From Hormoscilla sp. GUM202 (GTDB taxonomy: Bacteria > Cyanobacteriota > Cyanobacteriia > Cyanobacteriales > Desertifilaceae), in assembly GCA_005518205.2 (NCBI GenBank), contig RFFC02000011.1, positions 1 through 64,000 on the forward strand: DNA of 64,000 bases, given 5' to 3'. Below the pieces are notes generated by a model that worked only from the letters and a program-made list of their open reading frames with translations, was not told the DNA's origin and searched no databases. Of this stretch, positions 8,200 to 18,200 are shown one piece after another. Numbering within the stretch: position 1 is the stretch's first letter; the number at the start of each line of letters is the position of its first letter. Made by a program: the position numbers and the translations under genes.

Positions 8200-10209
8200 A
8201 TGCCCATGAAGGAATTACTTTATCTGGAAGTTCCCACCCCCGATCGGGCGGCGGTAACGGCCTGGTTACAGCAGGAATACGATCCGGGGATGGGGGCCAA
8301 GCAGGCCGCCGCCGATGGCATCAGGCTGGAATTTGGTCAAAATGGTTCCCAACCCACAGCAGAACTCTCGATATTTGTCTGGTCGGTGCAGCGAACGACA
8401 TACTTAAAGGCATTTCGTTGGTCGGACAGACCAGTCAAGCAGGAAAAACAGTTGATTGCCAAACTCCGTACCGATCTAAGAGACAAGTTTCCCCATCAAT
8501 ATCCCGAACCGCCAGGGATTAACCTCTCCCAGCAAACTATCTTTGAGGCCCTGGTTGGCCAGTACCCCCTGACAGTCAAGTACTTTCAGAAAATGCCCAG
8601 GGGCGATTATCATCTGCAGCGGGTATATTGGTGGGAGCAACGTTGGCGTCAAAGCGTCCGCAACCCCCAGAAACCCCAACAAGTAGTTTTTCCCCAGCAG
8701 CAAGCAGCACCCAAAACAGAGTACGACCTGATCTATATTGGGGGTGCATTAGGGGCGATCCATGCAGCCAGAATGGCCCGGTTGGGCTATCGGGTGCTGC
8801 TGATCGAACGCTTACCCTTCGGACGGATGAACCGAGAGTGGAATATTTCCCGGGATGAGTTTCAAAGAATCATTGACCTGGGTTTGTTTACTCCACAGGA
8901 GTTTGAGGAGATCGTTGCCCGGGAGTATATTGATGGATTTAATAAATTCTTTGATGGTAACAACCCCAGCCACTTAAGAGCAAAAGTTTTACATACTCCA
9001 ACTGTGCTGAATGTGGCCTTAGACTCGGAGAAGTTTTTGGATCTGTGCGGACAAAAGCTGCGGGACGCGGGGGGAGTTATCTGGGATGAAACTGAGTTTA
9101 TCCGGGCGGATGTATCTAAAGATAATGTCCTAGTTCGCCTGCAACATTTGCCCACAGGGGCACAAGATCGAGCAACTGGACGCCTGCTGGTGGATGCCAT
9201 GGGCACGGCTTCCCCGATCGCCTGGCAGCTGAACGGCGGGCGTACCTTCGATAGCGTTTGTCCTACCGTCGGAGGGGCGATCGCCAGTGGTTTTGAACCG
9301 GGAGTCTGGGATTCTAATTACGGGGACGTACTCAACTCCCATGGAGACATTTCCCGGGGACGACAGTTAATTTGGGAATTATTTCCCGGCGCGGGAGAGG
9401 AACTGACGATTTATTTGTTTCATTACCATCAGGTCCATCCCGATAATCCCGGTTCTCTTTTAGAAATGTATGAAGATTTCTTTACAATTCTCCCGGAGTA
9501 TCGTCGCTGCGACATGGACAAGCTGGTCTGGAGAAAGCCCACCTTCGGCTATATTCCCGGTCACTTTTCTGTCGGCAGTCGCGATCGCGCGATCGCCTGC
9601 GATCGGATCCTGGCCATCGGCGACGCCGCCTCACTCCAGTCACCCCTAGTCTTCACCGGTTTTGGCTCCCTGGTCAGGAATCTGCCCCGTCTGACTGCAC
9701 TTTTAGATACAGCCCTCAAGCATGACCTCTTGTCAGCCCAACATTTAAATCAAATCCGGGCTTACCAAAGCAACGTGGCCGTCACCTGGCTATTTTCCAA
9801 AGGGATGATGGTGCCCACAGGTCGCCACTTGCCCCCCGAACGGATTAATTCCATACTGAATACCTTCTTTGGCCTGCTAGCAAACGAACCGCCAGAAATA
9901 GCAGACACCTTCATTAAAGACCGTACAGACTGGCTGACCTTCAATCGACTGGCCCTAAAAGCAGCTTTCATGAACCCGGCCCTGTTATTATGGATTTGGG
10001 AAATGGCTGGTGCTAAAGATATGCTGCGTTGGTTAGGCAGCTACTTCAGCTTCACCGGAAGTGCCTTCGTCAACTTGTTGCTGGCAGGCTGGTTTCCGAG
10101 TTTTACCCGCTGGTGTCAGCCTTGGTTAGAACGGAAGTATCCCGCCCTGTGGTTGCGAATGCTGACTGTCAGCTACGGGCTGACTACGATGATGAAACGT
10201 CCGCTGTAG
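8200..10209 (+). CDS. cruA: CruA/CruP-family lycopene cyclase (FAD/NAD-binding)
   Basis: 669 residues from ATG 8200 (ATG 8206 is an alternative). Dinucleotide-binding motif YDLIYIGGALGAIHAARMAR near residue 180, followed by VLLIERLPFGRMNREWNISR, a signature of the CruA/CruP carotenoid cyclases; later ILAIGDAASLQSPLVFTGFG (near residue 480) is the second flavin-contacting motif. The ~170-residue N-terminal extension before the Rossmann motif is also typical. Established role: cyclisation of lycopene in the membrane to give beta- or gamma-carotene rings. CruA is preferred, but the paralogue CruP, of less clear role, cannot be excluded without a tree. It stands alone between two repeat-rich spacers. 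Confidence 0.75.
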   Translation: MPMKELLYLEVPTPDRAAVTAWLQQEYDPGMGAKQAAADGIRLEFGQNGSQPTAELSIFVWSVQRTTYLKAFRWSDRPVKQEKQLIAKLRTDLRDKFPHQYPEPPGINLSQQTIFEALVGQYPLTVKYFQKMPRGDYHLQRVYWWEQRWRQSVRNPQKPQQVVFPQQQAAPKTEYDLIYIGGALGAIHAARMARLGYRVLLIERLPFGRMNREWNISRDEFQRIIDLGLFTPQEFEEIVAREYIDGFNKFFDGNNPSHLRAKVLHTPTVLNVALDSEKFLDLCGQKLRDAGGVIWDETEFIRADVSKDNVLVRLQHLPTGAQDRATGRLLVDAMGTASPIAWQLNGGRTFDSVCPTVGGAIASGFEPGVWDSNYGDVLNSHGDISRGRQLIWELFPGAGEELTIYLFHYHQVHPDNPGSLLEMYEDFFTILPEYRRCDMDKLVWRKPTFGYIPGHFSVGSRDRAIACDRILAIGDAASLQSPLVFTGFGSLVRNLPRLTALLDTALKHDLLSAQHLNQIRAYQSNVAVTWLFSKGMMVPTGRHLPPERINSILNTFFGLLANEPPEIADTFIKDRTDWLTFNRLALKAAFMNPALLLWIWEMAGAKDMLRWLGSYFSFTGSAFVNLLLAGWFPSFTRWCQPWLERKYPALWLRMLTVSYGLTTMMKRPL

Positions 10210-10218
10210 TACTCGGCC

Positions 10219-10283
10219 CTCCCCGCCCGCCGAACCCTAAAGGGTCCGGCTACATGAACAAAGCCCGCCTGCGCGGGATATAG
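10219..10283. repeat. GC-rich REP-like sequence after the lycopene cyclase gene
   Basis: CCCTAAAGGG and CCCGCCTGCGCGGG small inverted repeats separated by GGCTACATGAACAAAG. The GCTACATGAAC word recurs at 50325-50340 and 51080-51150 beside other repeats. Confidence 0.5.
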
Positions 10284-10370
10284 CGTGTGGTCAAAAACAA
10301 TTACCAAGATCGAGTACAAGTGAGGCGATCGTCAAGGCCCGATCTAACAAACAACCGGTATCACTTGTTG

Positions 10371-10405
10371 TGATATAAAATCATTGCAGCATATGATTTA
10401 TATCA
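10371..10405. terminator. A/T-rich inverted repeat, possible bidirectional terminator or IS end
   Basis: TGATATAAAATCAT, an 8-nt loop, then ATGATTTATATCA. It lies 160 bp past the lycopene cyclase gene and 10 bp beyond the transposase remnant stop. Confidence 0.35.
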
Positions 10406-10414
10406 CACATTGTT

Positions 10415-11205
10415 TTAGATAAAATATGTTGTAGTAATAGGAACAAGCGCCGCCATGTTTTTCAGACCCTGCCCCCAATTAATAATCAATTCACCTTCAT
10501 TTAATAATTTATGAAGAAGTGCTTCTAATTCAAAAATAGAGCTAAATAATCTATTAGAAATAAATTCTTTCGCTGAATGCCACACGAGTTCGATTAAGTT
10601 ATAGTCGGGGCTGTATTCAGGTAAAAATTCCCAAACTATATTTGGCATTTCAGCTTCAATCTTCTCAACGATCTCTTTTTTATTATGCAGGCTAGCATTA
10701 TCTAAAATGATAACAATCTTCGTTTCGAAATCTTCAATTTTCCTATGCTCTCCTGCCCATTCATGTTTTAATTCTTCATAAAAACTTTTGAGGACTAGAT
10801 AAAAATTATCTCCATCACTCTTTGGCAGAAACTCGACAATTCTTTTTTTGTCGGAGAACCGTAAAGCTCCCACTTTTTTTCTTCTGCCAGTTACTTTCTT
10901 GCGCTTACCTTTTTTACTCCATTTTTTCCGTCTTATCACTTTTAAACTAAAACCACCTTTCGTCCCAAAACCAGAGCTGGAGCCGCTCAGGAGATTCTTT
11001 AGTAATAGTAATTTTTAAATACTCCGTTAGTTTAGCCTTAAACAATTTACGTTTTTCCGGATCGTACTTTTTGGCCTTTAAGATTTTGCGGATTTGACTT
11101 GAACTCAAACTAATACCGGTTTCTTTTTCTAAATGTGTAGATAGTCGAGCAGCGGTCCAATTGCCAAATTCATACCCAATTTCTTATACACCCTATACAC
11201 CCTAC
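10415..11205 (-). pseudogene. IS630-family transposase remnant with frameshifts
   Basis: Reading from 11205 downwards: KKLG, then EFGNWTAARLSTHLEKETGI, KILKAKKYDPEKRKLFKAKL and LQLWFWDE, then after a one-base insertion (GAAAGGTGG for expected GAAAGTGG near 10960) SLKVIRRKKWSKKGKRKKVT to the stop at 10415. The DDE residues are recognisable: Asp in WFWDE, Asp in KIVIILDNASLHN, Glu in YSPDYNLIELVWHSAKE. A second frameshift lies near 11180 and the N-terminal helix-turn-helix is missing. The copy is dead. Ends and target duplication were not located. Confidence 0.8.
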
Positions 11206-11766
11206 TTGAGCAAAAATAAGTCACGGTTGTGTGTCGCGCCCGGTAAGTTGTGCAATAACCTTAAGAGCGCAAATCCACACTACTGCAAGGGTTGCGCCTG
11301 TGCAAGGGGTGCGCGTGGTCCCGATGCGCACAGTCTCGCGGGAGGTATTTTCCCAGGGATAAAAACAGAAATGCTCACCTTGGCTCACCTTGCCAGCTAG
11401 GCATTTTCAATAAGCTGTCTCTCTTGCGGTGAGCAGTTACCCCAAAATACCCTGTAGAGGCCAAGTATTGGCGGGATGTATATTTTTGCATCCTACAGAA
11501 CAGCCAGACCGGTCCACGCATGTGGGTACGTAGCGATTAACTTATGCTCAATTTAGTCGCGCTGACGTTAATGGCTCCTACAACATCATCCGAAAAGTAA
11601 AGTCAAATGCCTTCGATGGCTATGACTTAAAGGCAAGGCAGTTTTATGCCTTCAGTGCTTGACCCACTGAGAACACACGATTTTATACAGGTTGTGTGAA
11701 CGGTAAGAGATGCAACTATTTTACATTTCTTAACATAGGCTGGTTTATTTGTGCCTACCTGCTTAT
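11206..11766. other. intergenic region with a TnpB remnant
   Basis: 560 bp between the IS630 remnant and the coiled-coil gene. Apart from the TnpB fragment listed separately, no gene, hairpin or promoter could be supported. Confidence 0.5.
11546..11662 (+). pseudogene. C-terminal fragment of a TnpB (IS200/IS605-type) protein
   Basis: The frame encodes SRADVNGSYNIIRKVKSNAF followed by DGYDLKARQ. ADVNGSYNIIRK is the classic TnpB C-terminal motif around the third catalytic Asp. Only about 35 residues are recognisable; the rest of the gene and its right-end RNA region are gone. Confidence 0.6.
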
Positions 11767-13221
11767 TCATCGGGGAAAAGTTGGCAAGTCAATTGCGGCC
11801 AGGGACTTAATCTTCTTGTGGGGACGCAGGGGATAAACTAGAGGAGAGGGGGATTTTGTAGAGGAAAGCAGGGACAATGTCTCGGTCGTGTCCAGAGATA
11901 CCACCCCATCGCGCGGGAAGCGCGATGTGGGTGTCCCTCTCGAATGACACGAGGCATCCACCGTGCCGGAAAAATCGGAACCCTCCTCTGAGGCTTGCTC
12001 TTCGCTTTGGTGGCTTTCTTGCTGCTCAAAGGTAGATGGGATGTCTCCGGAGACATCCCAAACGTCGGAAAGTGAGTCCTCTGGAGTTTGCTCATTCCCT
12101 ATGCTTGAAGAGTCATCTACTGCTGCTGCTACTGTCTCGTCATTCAAGTCCTCACCAACTACCGTTCCGGAAAAATCAGTATACTCATCCTCTAATTGTT
12201 CCGAGACCGGAGCCATTACCGATAACTCATTCTCAGGGGAAGCGAGTTCTTCTGAGGCTGCGGACTCTGATACTCCAAGGGTTTCTCTGGGTTGTTCCTG
12301 CTGTGGGACGGGGGCGCGAACCACGCCGCTACCCGAATTCCACGAATCATCGCCCGATATCGGGCAGTAGTCAGGCTCACCCCAAGCCTGCCCAGGTACT
12401 GCATCCGACTCTTCTGGAACACGCTCCGGGTCCCCTCCGCTGCGCGAAAAATCGGGATCTAATTCAAGTTCTGCATATTCAGATGCTGCTGACCAAGGTT
12501 GAATTGCTGGCGCTTTCGGGACAACTCCCTGTACGATTTTTCGCGCAGCGTTCGCTCTGGTATATGTTTCCTGTTGAGTGCTCCGACCCACCGTTCCGGA
12601 AAAATCAGCCGATTGTTCCGGACCCGTCATCTCCAGGCATTTGTCCAGGGCATTTTTGAATTGCAGGGTGTAGCGTTGCTGCCGGTACAGACGCGATCGC
12701 AAATCCCGGCAAATCGTTTCCGCTTGGAAAAGCTTAGTTGTCTGTTCCTCGTAGCGTTGCTGAGTGAGAGCGCAATCTCGTTCCAACTGGGCCACTTGTT
12801 GTTGGTTAGTTTCCAACTGCCCGCGGAGTGTTTCTATGAGAATTTGTTGGCGATCGGAAGTTTGCTGGCCAAGTTCCTTTTCCTGCTGCACCTGAGAGTG
12901 CTGTTTTTTCAAGCTATGCAGTTCTGCGGACTGCTCGGAGAGTTTGGCCTCTTGAGCTTGACAATGCTCCCGATATAGCTGCAATTGCCTTTGAGCAACT
13001 GCCAGTTCTGATTCTAACTCCATTACCCGATCGATCAAATCCGTGTTTGACTCTACCGGTACTTCTGCTGATATCTGGTCCGGGTCTGGAGGTTGCAAGT
13101 CTTGTACTGGAGGCTCGGTTGACTCTAAGCTATTGGTGGCTCCGGGAATGTCATCTAATGGTCGATTTTCACCTAGTTCTTCTGTGGGCAAGTTATTTGG
13201 GGTGTCAGCTGTGGTACTCAT
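11767..13221 (-). CDS. acidic coiled-coil protein of unknown function
   Basis: 484 residues. Residues 1-60 are Pro/Glu-rich and disordered-looking; residues 62-195 form a coiled coil (ELESELAVAQRQLQLYREHC, QQQVAQLERDCALTQQRYEE); residues 200-450 are acidic low-complexity with the motif DFSGTV repeated; the end KKIKSLAAIDLPTFPR is compact and basic. DFSGTV arises from a dispersed 19-bp DNA word (see findings), so part of the acidic region seems made of repeat insertions. No transmembrane segment. A structural or scaffolding protein is plausible but unproven. Its promoter must lie in 13222-13433. Confidence 0.7.
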   Translation of the reverse strand: MSTTADTPNNLPTEELGENRPLDDIPGATNSLESTEPPVQDLQPPDPDQISAEVPVESNTDLIDRVMELESELAVAQRQLQLYREHCQAQEAKLSEQSAELHSLKKQHSQVQQEKELGQQTSDRQQILIETLRGQLETNQQQVAQLERDCALTQQRYEEQTTKLFQAETICRDLRSRLYRQQRYTLQFKNALDKCLEMTGPEQSADFSGTVGRSTQQETYTRANAARKIVQGVVPKAPAIQPWSAASEYAELELDPDFSRSGGDPERVPEESDAVPGQAWGEPDYCPISGDDSWNSGSGVVRAPVPQQEQPRETLGVSESAASEELASPENELSVMAPVSEQLEDEYTDFSGTVVGEDLNDETVAAAVDDSSSIGNEQTPEDSLSDVWDVSGDIPSTFEQQESHQSEEQASEEGSDFSGTVDASCHSRGTPTSRFPRDGVVSLDTTETLSLLSSTKSPSPLVYPLRPHKKIKSLAAIDLPTFPR

Positions 13222-13433
13222 AATTTTTCGGACTATTAAAGGATCTCAAGAATGGATTGCGGGGCTGCTGCCGACACCCCACATTAAGTAGTTCGTAGTT
13301 CGTAGTTCGTAGTTCGTAGTTTGAAAAAGAAAGCTCTTGCATCCCCACAGCGCATGGGTTATAGCGTTTTTTACGTTTCTTGGGCTTCCATTCAAATAAT
13401 TTTGCACAAGTACTTAATACCAATAGTACGATT
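13222..13433. other. spacer with TTCGTAG tandem repeat
   Basis: The 7-bp unit GTAGTTC is repeated about five times at 13288-13322. The rest shows nothing recognisable. Confidence 0.5.
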
Positions 13434-14501
13434 TTAATCTCTAGTCTGCCCATCTGGGGCTAAAACTTGATGCAATAAATCTCGATGACGACCGGCCCGG
13501 TCTACAAGGGACTGAATTTGATTGGCATCTAGGGGATCTCGCTGGCGAAAATGTGCTAACCAGGTTTTGCTCAGAAGATGGGGATCCTCTGGCATTTGGG
13601 CTAACTGCCATCCCGGTAGAGCCAGTTCTGCCATCAGTTGGTCTACCTTCGGATCGTAACTGAGCGCAAAGCATTGACATGGGGCTGCTGCTGCCATAAT
13701 GATAGCATGCAGGCGCATGGCGATCGCCATCTCCACCCCCTGAAATACTGCTTTGAGAACACGAGGATCTTCGAGGGTGAGAATTTTGCTGACTCCCGGC
13801 AACTGGGGTTCGATGGCCTGGGCGATCGGCATCTCGATGTCCGGTTGAAAGGGGAGGAGTAAGATGCTGGCATCAGTAGCTTGCTGAAATAGTACCAGAG
13901 CCCGGGTGAAATTGTCCAGTCGCTCTGGTGTCAGTTGGGGGTGTGGGCGCAAGGTGACGGCCACTCTCGGTGCTGGTAAGTCTCCCAGTGCTGGGACTGG
14001 TTTTGAGTCTAAGGCCCAAACGGGGTCTGGTGCTAAATTATAGGGTATTTGCCATGCTTGCAGGAGGGCAGCTGAGGCCCGATCGCGGCACGAGACTGCC
14101 GTACAACCAGCAAAGGCCCGCCGGGCGATCGCGCGAGTCAGGGGACGTTGTAGGGGGCCAATTCCCTGGGCCCAAGCAATAGTTTTCAAGCCCAGCCGTT
14201 GTGCTAATATCATCAAACCACAATAGTATAGAGGACTAATGGCGCTAGTGGCATCTTGGATTAAACTACCGCCGCCCCAGATGAAAACCTCTGAGTTACG
14301 TAACGCTGACAGGACTGGGAACGCCGAGAAGCGATCGCGGGTTTCCACCCCATAGCGAGACTGAGTTTGGTGAGGATTTCCTGACAATACCAATGGCGTG
14401 ACATTTTCTGGTAACATTTGCAATAGAGTTGCCAGCAATGCCTCATCGCCGCCATTACCTTTACCATAGTAGCCGCACAATACCGCCCTAATTTTATCCA
14501 T
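13434..14501 (-). CDS. csaB: polysaccharide pyruvyl transferase CsaB
   Basis: 355 residues from ATG 14501. N-terminal CGYYGKGNGGDEALLATLL is the glycine-rich start of CsaB/pyruvyl transferases; later VFIWGGGSLIQDATS, TIAWAQGIGPLQRP, AVSCRDRASA and MAIAMRLHAIIMAAAAPCQC follow the family order. CsaB adds a ketal pyruvyl group to cell-wall polysaccharide, which in many bacteria anchors SLH-domain proteins; the SLH porin at 51441-52949 is a possible beneficiary (inference). Divergently transcribed from the DUF2499 gene with only 33 bp between starts, so both promoters are squeezed or overlap. Confidence 0.9.
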   Translation of the reverse strand: MDKIRAVLCGYYGKGNGGDEALLATLLQMLPENVTPLVLSGNPHQTQSRYGVETRDRFSAFPVLSALRNSEVFIWGGGSLIQDATSAISPLYYCGLMILAQRLGLKTIAWAQGIGPLQRPLTRAIARRAFAGCTAVSCRDRASAALLQAWQIPYNLAPDPVWALDSKPVPALGDLPAPRVAVTLRPHPQLTPERLDNFTRALVLFQQATDASILLLPFQPDIEMPIAQAIEPQLPGVSKILTLEDPRVLKAVFQGVEMAIAMRLHAIIMAAAAPCQCFALSYDPKVDQLMAELALPGWQLAQMPEDPHLLSKTWLAHFRQRDPLDANQIQSLVDRAGRHRDLLHQVLAPDGQTRD

Positions 14502-14534
14502 TTTCTGTCAATTCTCAATTCTCAGAAGTAATTT

Positions 14535-14837
14535 ATGCATGCCCTATCAATTCCCACTTGGATCATTCACATATCGAGCGTTATTGAGTGGATCGCCGCC
14601 ATCTGGTATATCTGGACCTATGGCGAACTGACGCGCGATCGCACTTGGTACTGGTTATCATTAGCGATGTTACCAGCACTGGTAAGCGCCATGTGTGCTT
14701 GCACCTGGCATTTTTTTGATAACCCGGCATCTCTAGAATGGCTCGTTACACTACAAGCAGCGATGACAGTTTTAGGTAACTGCACCGCCTGTGCTGCTGG
14801 TTGGTGGATCTGGCGTTCTAGTCTCAGCGAACAGTAA
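14535..14837 (+). CDS. DUF2499 membrane protein
   Basis: 100 residues. HALSIPTWIIHISSVIEWIA and DRTWYWLSLAMLPALVSAMC are the start and centre of DUF2499 proteins (Ycf49-like), with two or three hydrophobic segments and ACTWHFFDN. Found in cyanobacteria and plastids; role unknown. It lies 72 bp upstream of a DUF3593 gene; these two families often sit together in cyanobacteria, so a common membrane function is likely. Confidence 0.85.
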   Translation: MHALSIPTWIIHISSVIEWIAAIWYIWTYGELTRDRTWYWLSLAMLPALVSAMCACTWHFFDNPASLEWLVTLQAAMTVLGNCTACAAGWWIWRSSLSEQ

Positions 14838-14872
14838 GCAGTTAATCTGAATATTGCTCAATTGGTTTCCCA

Positions 14873-14908
14873 ATTTTGAATTTTGAATTTTGAATTTTGA
14901 ATTTTGAA
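14873..14908. repeat. 9-bp tandem repeat TTTTGAATT in the DUF3593 leader
   Basis: Four copies of TTTTGAATT in a row end 1 bp before the DUF3593 start codon. Looser GAATTTTGAA runs appear at 25383-25412 and 54548-54575, also next to genes. Confidence 0.7.
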
Positions 14909-14909
14909 G

Positions 14910-15200
14910 ATGATTTCTAAAGACACGCTGTTTGCTTTATCCCTGTTTCCCTACCTGGGATTTTTGTGGTTTATTACGCGATCGGGAAAAATGCCGCGTT
15001 TAGCGCTGATCGGATTTTACATGACTCTAGTGTTTGTCGGGGTCACCATTCCAGCGGGTATTTACTCCCAGGTAGCCTATAGTGAATCTTTAGCAAATGT
15101 AGATTGGCTGCATGGTAGCGCGGAGTTGTTTTTAACCCTGTCGAATATTTTAATTGTCCTGGGTTTCTATCAAGCGGTGAGGGAGAAAAGACAGGAATAA
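14910..15200 (+). CDS. DUF3593 membrane protein
   Basis: 96 residues from ATG 14910. MISKDTLFALSLFPYLGFLW, LALIGFYMTLVFVGVTIPAG, NVDWLHGSAELFLTLSN and VLGFYQAVREK match DUF3593 closely. Three hydrophobic segments suggest an integral membrane protein. A TTG six bases upstream is less likely as the start. The region where a Shine-Dalgarno should be is occupied by the TTTTGAATT repeat, so initiation may depend on coupling with the upstream gene. Role unknown. Confidence 0.85.
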   Translation: MISKDTLFALSLFPYLGFLWFITRSGKMPRLALIGFYMTLVFVGVTIPAGIYSQVAYSESLANVDWLHGSAELFLTLSNILIVLGFYQAVREKRQE

Positions 15201-15220
15201 ACTTTTTAAATATTCATTCT

Positions 15221-18200
15221 TCAATTTCCAGGGATATTCAGGAGAGCAGCCGGAGAAAAAGTGAAGGTATTATTGATAATTTTAACGGCATTTTCTGGAG
15301 CTTGCACCCATAATTCATGTCCGAAACGAATCACTCGACGAATGTGAAAGTCATTACCCTCGACGATCGCGATCGTGGGAACTTTGGGTTTATTAGTCTC
15401 TCCTGAGAGGTCTTTCAACCTATTGTACAGGCGCTGGTGAAATAGCTTACTACTAGCCATTTCTGGTTTCAGTTTCAATACTACCAGGTAATTGGGTTCA
15501 ATTTGGACAGCGTCTGACACCATCAGCAACCACCTTTCGGCATCCTGATGTTGCACTTTCCCCCAAAGGATGACAAAGCTGTCCTCCCACCGTTCCGGAA
15601 AAATCAGAGATGAGCCAATTTTCTGATACAGATCTGGTTTAATCATGGCCACACCCGATCCATTCAAGTCCTCAAGTAGCAGAAATGTCAGGAGATCGCC
15701 CTCTGGTTTATGTTCTTGCTGATGGAGATCTGCGATCGTAGCAACCACCGCGACAGTTCCTTGGGGGTGCTGTTGTGACAGTTGGCTGAGATCGATCGGA
15801 TCGAGACCCAGTTTTTTGGCTGTGAGTTGTACGGACTTCAGGTGCTGGAGTTTTTGCCGATCGATTTCACCTTTTGTTTGGGTTGGCGATCTGAAGAGAT
15901 CGCTAGCTGGAAAAACGTAAGACTGCTGCGCCGTCCTCACGCGCACCAACTGCTTATTCTCTTCTGGTCCTGACTGAGGTTCCATATTCATCTTCTGCTG
16001 TTCTGGTGCCTGGGTATCTGAGGCGATCGAGGATCTCCCCCCGGGGGTTTCAACCCCCGGCAACCCCTGACCATAAGGGGGGAACCCCTCATTTTCTTCT
16101 GGTTGAGACTTCGGTTCCATCTCGATCTCCTGTTTTCGTGGCTGGTCGAATGAGGCGATCGACGATCCCCCCCGATCCTCCTTACCATAAGCCATCGGTA
16201 ACCGCTCATTTGAAGCGGACGACTGTGGTTGCAAGTTTAGCAACTGCTGTTCTGGTTGCTGGTCGTCCGAGGAGATCGACTCATTTTCTTCTGACTGTTC
16301 CGGTTCGTCCGACCTCAACTGATCCTCTGGTGGCTGACTGTCCCATTCTGGTTCCGACTGGGGTGCCGATAGCATCCCCTGCTGCTTTGGTTGTTCAGCA
16401 TTATCCACGATCAGCTGAACTTTTTGTTCGTCCTGGCGATCGGGTTTACCCGTGAGGACGATCGCCTTATCTGTTACCAGCAACTCGGCAATATTTTCAT
16501 AATTGCTGGGAAAGACGATCGCTTCTGCTTTCCCAGTCAGGTCTTCAATTTGCAAAAATGCCATGCGATCGCCCTTTTTCGTGATATGCTGTTTCACCTC
16601 TGTAAGCATCACCAGGACTTTAATCTGTGGTTTGCCTTTTTGCTCTTCTAGCTCGTCCAAATTTATGGCATCATCTGGTTGCTGCACCGATGTCAGGGGA
16701 TGGTCCGAAACGTAATATCCCAAGTATTCTTTTTCCAACTGCAACTTCTCCTGCACGGTAAAATCCTTAACAACCGGTAGCTCCGGAGCCGGCGTCTTAA
16801 AGTTTTCCATGTCAAATAGAGTCAACTGCGAGCCTGAGTTGAGGCTATTTTTATTTTTCTGTGCCCACTCGGTCACCTTCGGCAGATATTCTACTAATTG
16901 ATGACGATTATCATTTATCCGATCGAATGCTCCACATTTGATTAAAGCTTCCAAAGCCCGTTTGTTTACCGCCTGCAAATCTAGGCGATCGCACATTTCC
17001 GCCAGGTCTTGAAACTCCCCTGATGCTTCCCGGGCCTTAATAATAGATTCTATTGCATGTGTGCCCAGATTTTTCACCGCCGACAGTCCGAATAAAATCT
17101 TTTTGCCCTCTGGCATAAATTTCACTCCCGATCGATTAATATCCGGTCCTTCTACCTCAATGCCTATTTTCTTACAATTAGCGATATATTTTTGCACCTT
17201 ATCCTGGTCGGAGCTGTTTTCACTCAGCAGCACCGCCATGTATTCTTCGGGATAGTTCGCCTTTAAGTAAGCTGTTTGATAGGTCACATAGGCATAGGCT
17301 GTAGAATGAGATTTGTTAAAGCAATATTCGGCAAACTTCACCATCTGGTCGAACAAAGATTCTGCTATTTTCGTCTTGACTCCATTTCTCGTGGAACCGT
17401 CTATAAACCTCTCTCTATGCTTCTGCATCTCATCCACTTTTTTCTTCCCGATGCAATTGTGAGCAATGAAATCATTGGCAATTAAGTTGTGCGTCGATCT
17501 AATTGTCAAGTCAAATACTTCTTCATCACCCATATATTCAATAGAAACTATCCGATCCCAAAAAACATCTGATTCCGCGATATTCATTAATTCTGGATCC
17601 TGGAAGGCTGTAGCAAAATTTTGCACTCTATGTCGTGACAAACTCCTATTTGAACTTTTCTGGAAATTCAAGCCAGAAGACATCGTTCCTTGCTTTGCTC
17701 CCACAGACCGGTCAATTTCTGCCCAAGTCATACCACTGGCTTTTTTCGCCTTAGCAATTATCCCGATTACTTCTGATATTTCACTGCTATGATCGATCGG
17801 GATGTTTTTGGCCAGGCCAATGCGATCGCCCACCTGAAAATCTCCCAGAGGCTTCCATCCTAACAGGGTGTAGAAAAGATGATCCGCCGTTGCCCTAATT
17901 TTGCGGTTAGTTTTGGTGGTAATTTCCCAAACAGAGCGCATCCCATTAGGATAAATTTCGTCTATTGGCTGCTGCGTAATCTTCTGGGTCTGCAAATCCA
18001 GGGAGAATACTTTTCTACGCAGCCAATACTCTGGGTTGGAGGCAATTTCACTCAGGGCTACCTTACCACCGGTTGCTGCATCTATTATTTCCGTCGATCC
18101 ACTCAAGCAGCGACGCAATAAGTCCGCTTGACCCAAGGAATATCCTCCTAAGTCCTGAGCGATTCTCATGATTTGCTCCTGGTAGACCATCACCGCATAA

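Noticed and set aside
11963-12978. Several long plus-strand frames over the coiled-coil gene
   Set aside because: Shadows of the minus-strand gene, which has clear heptads and a plausible C terminus.
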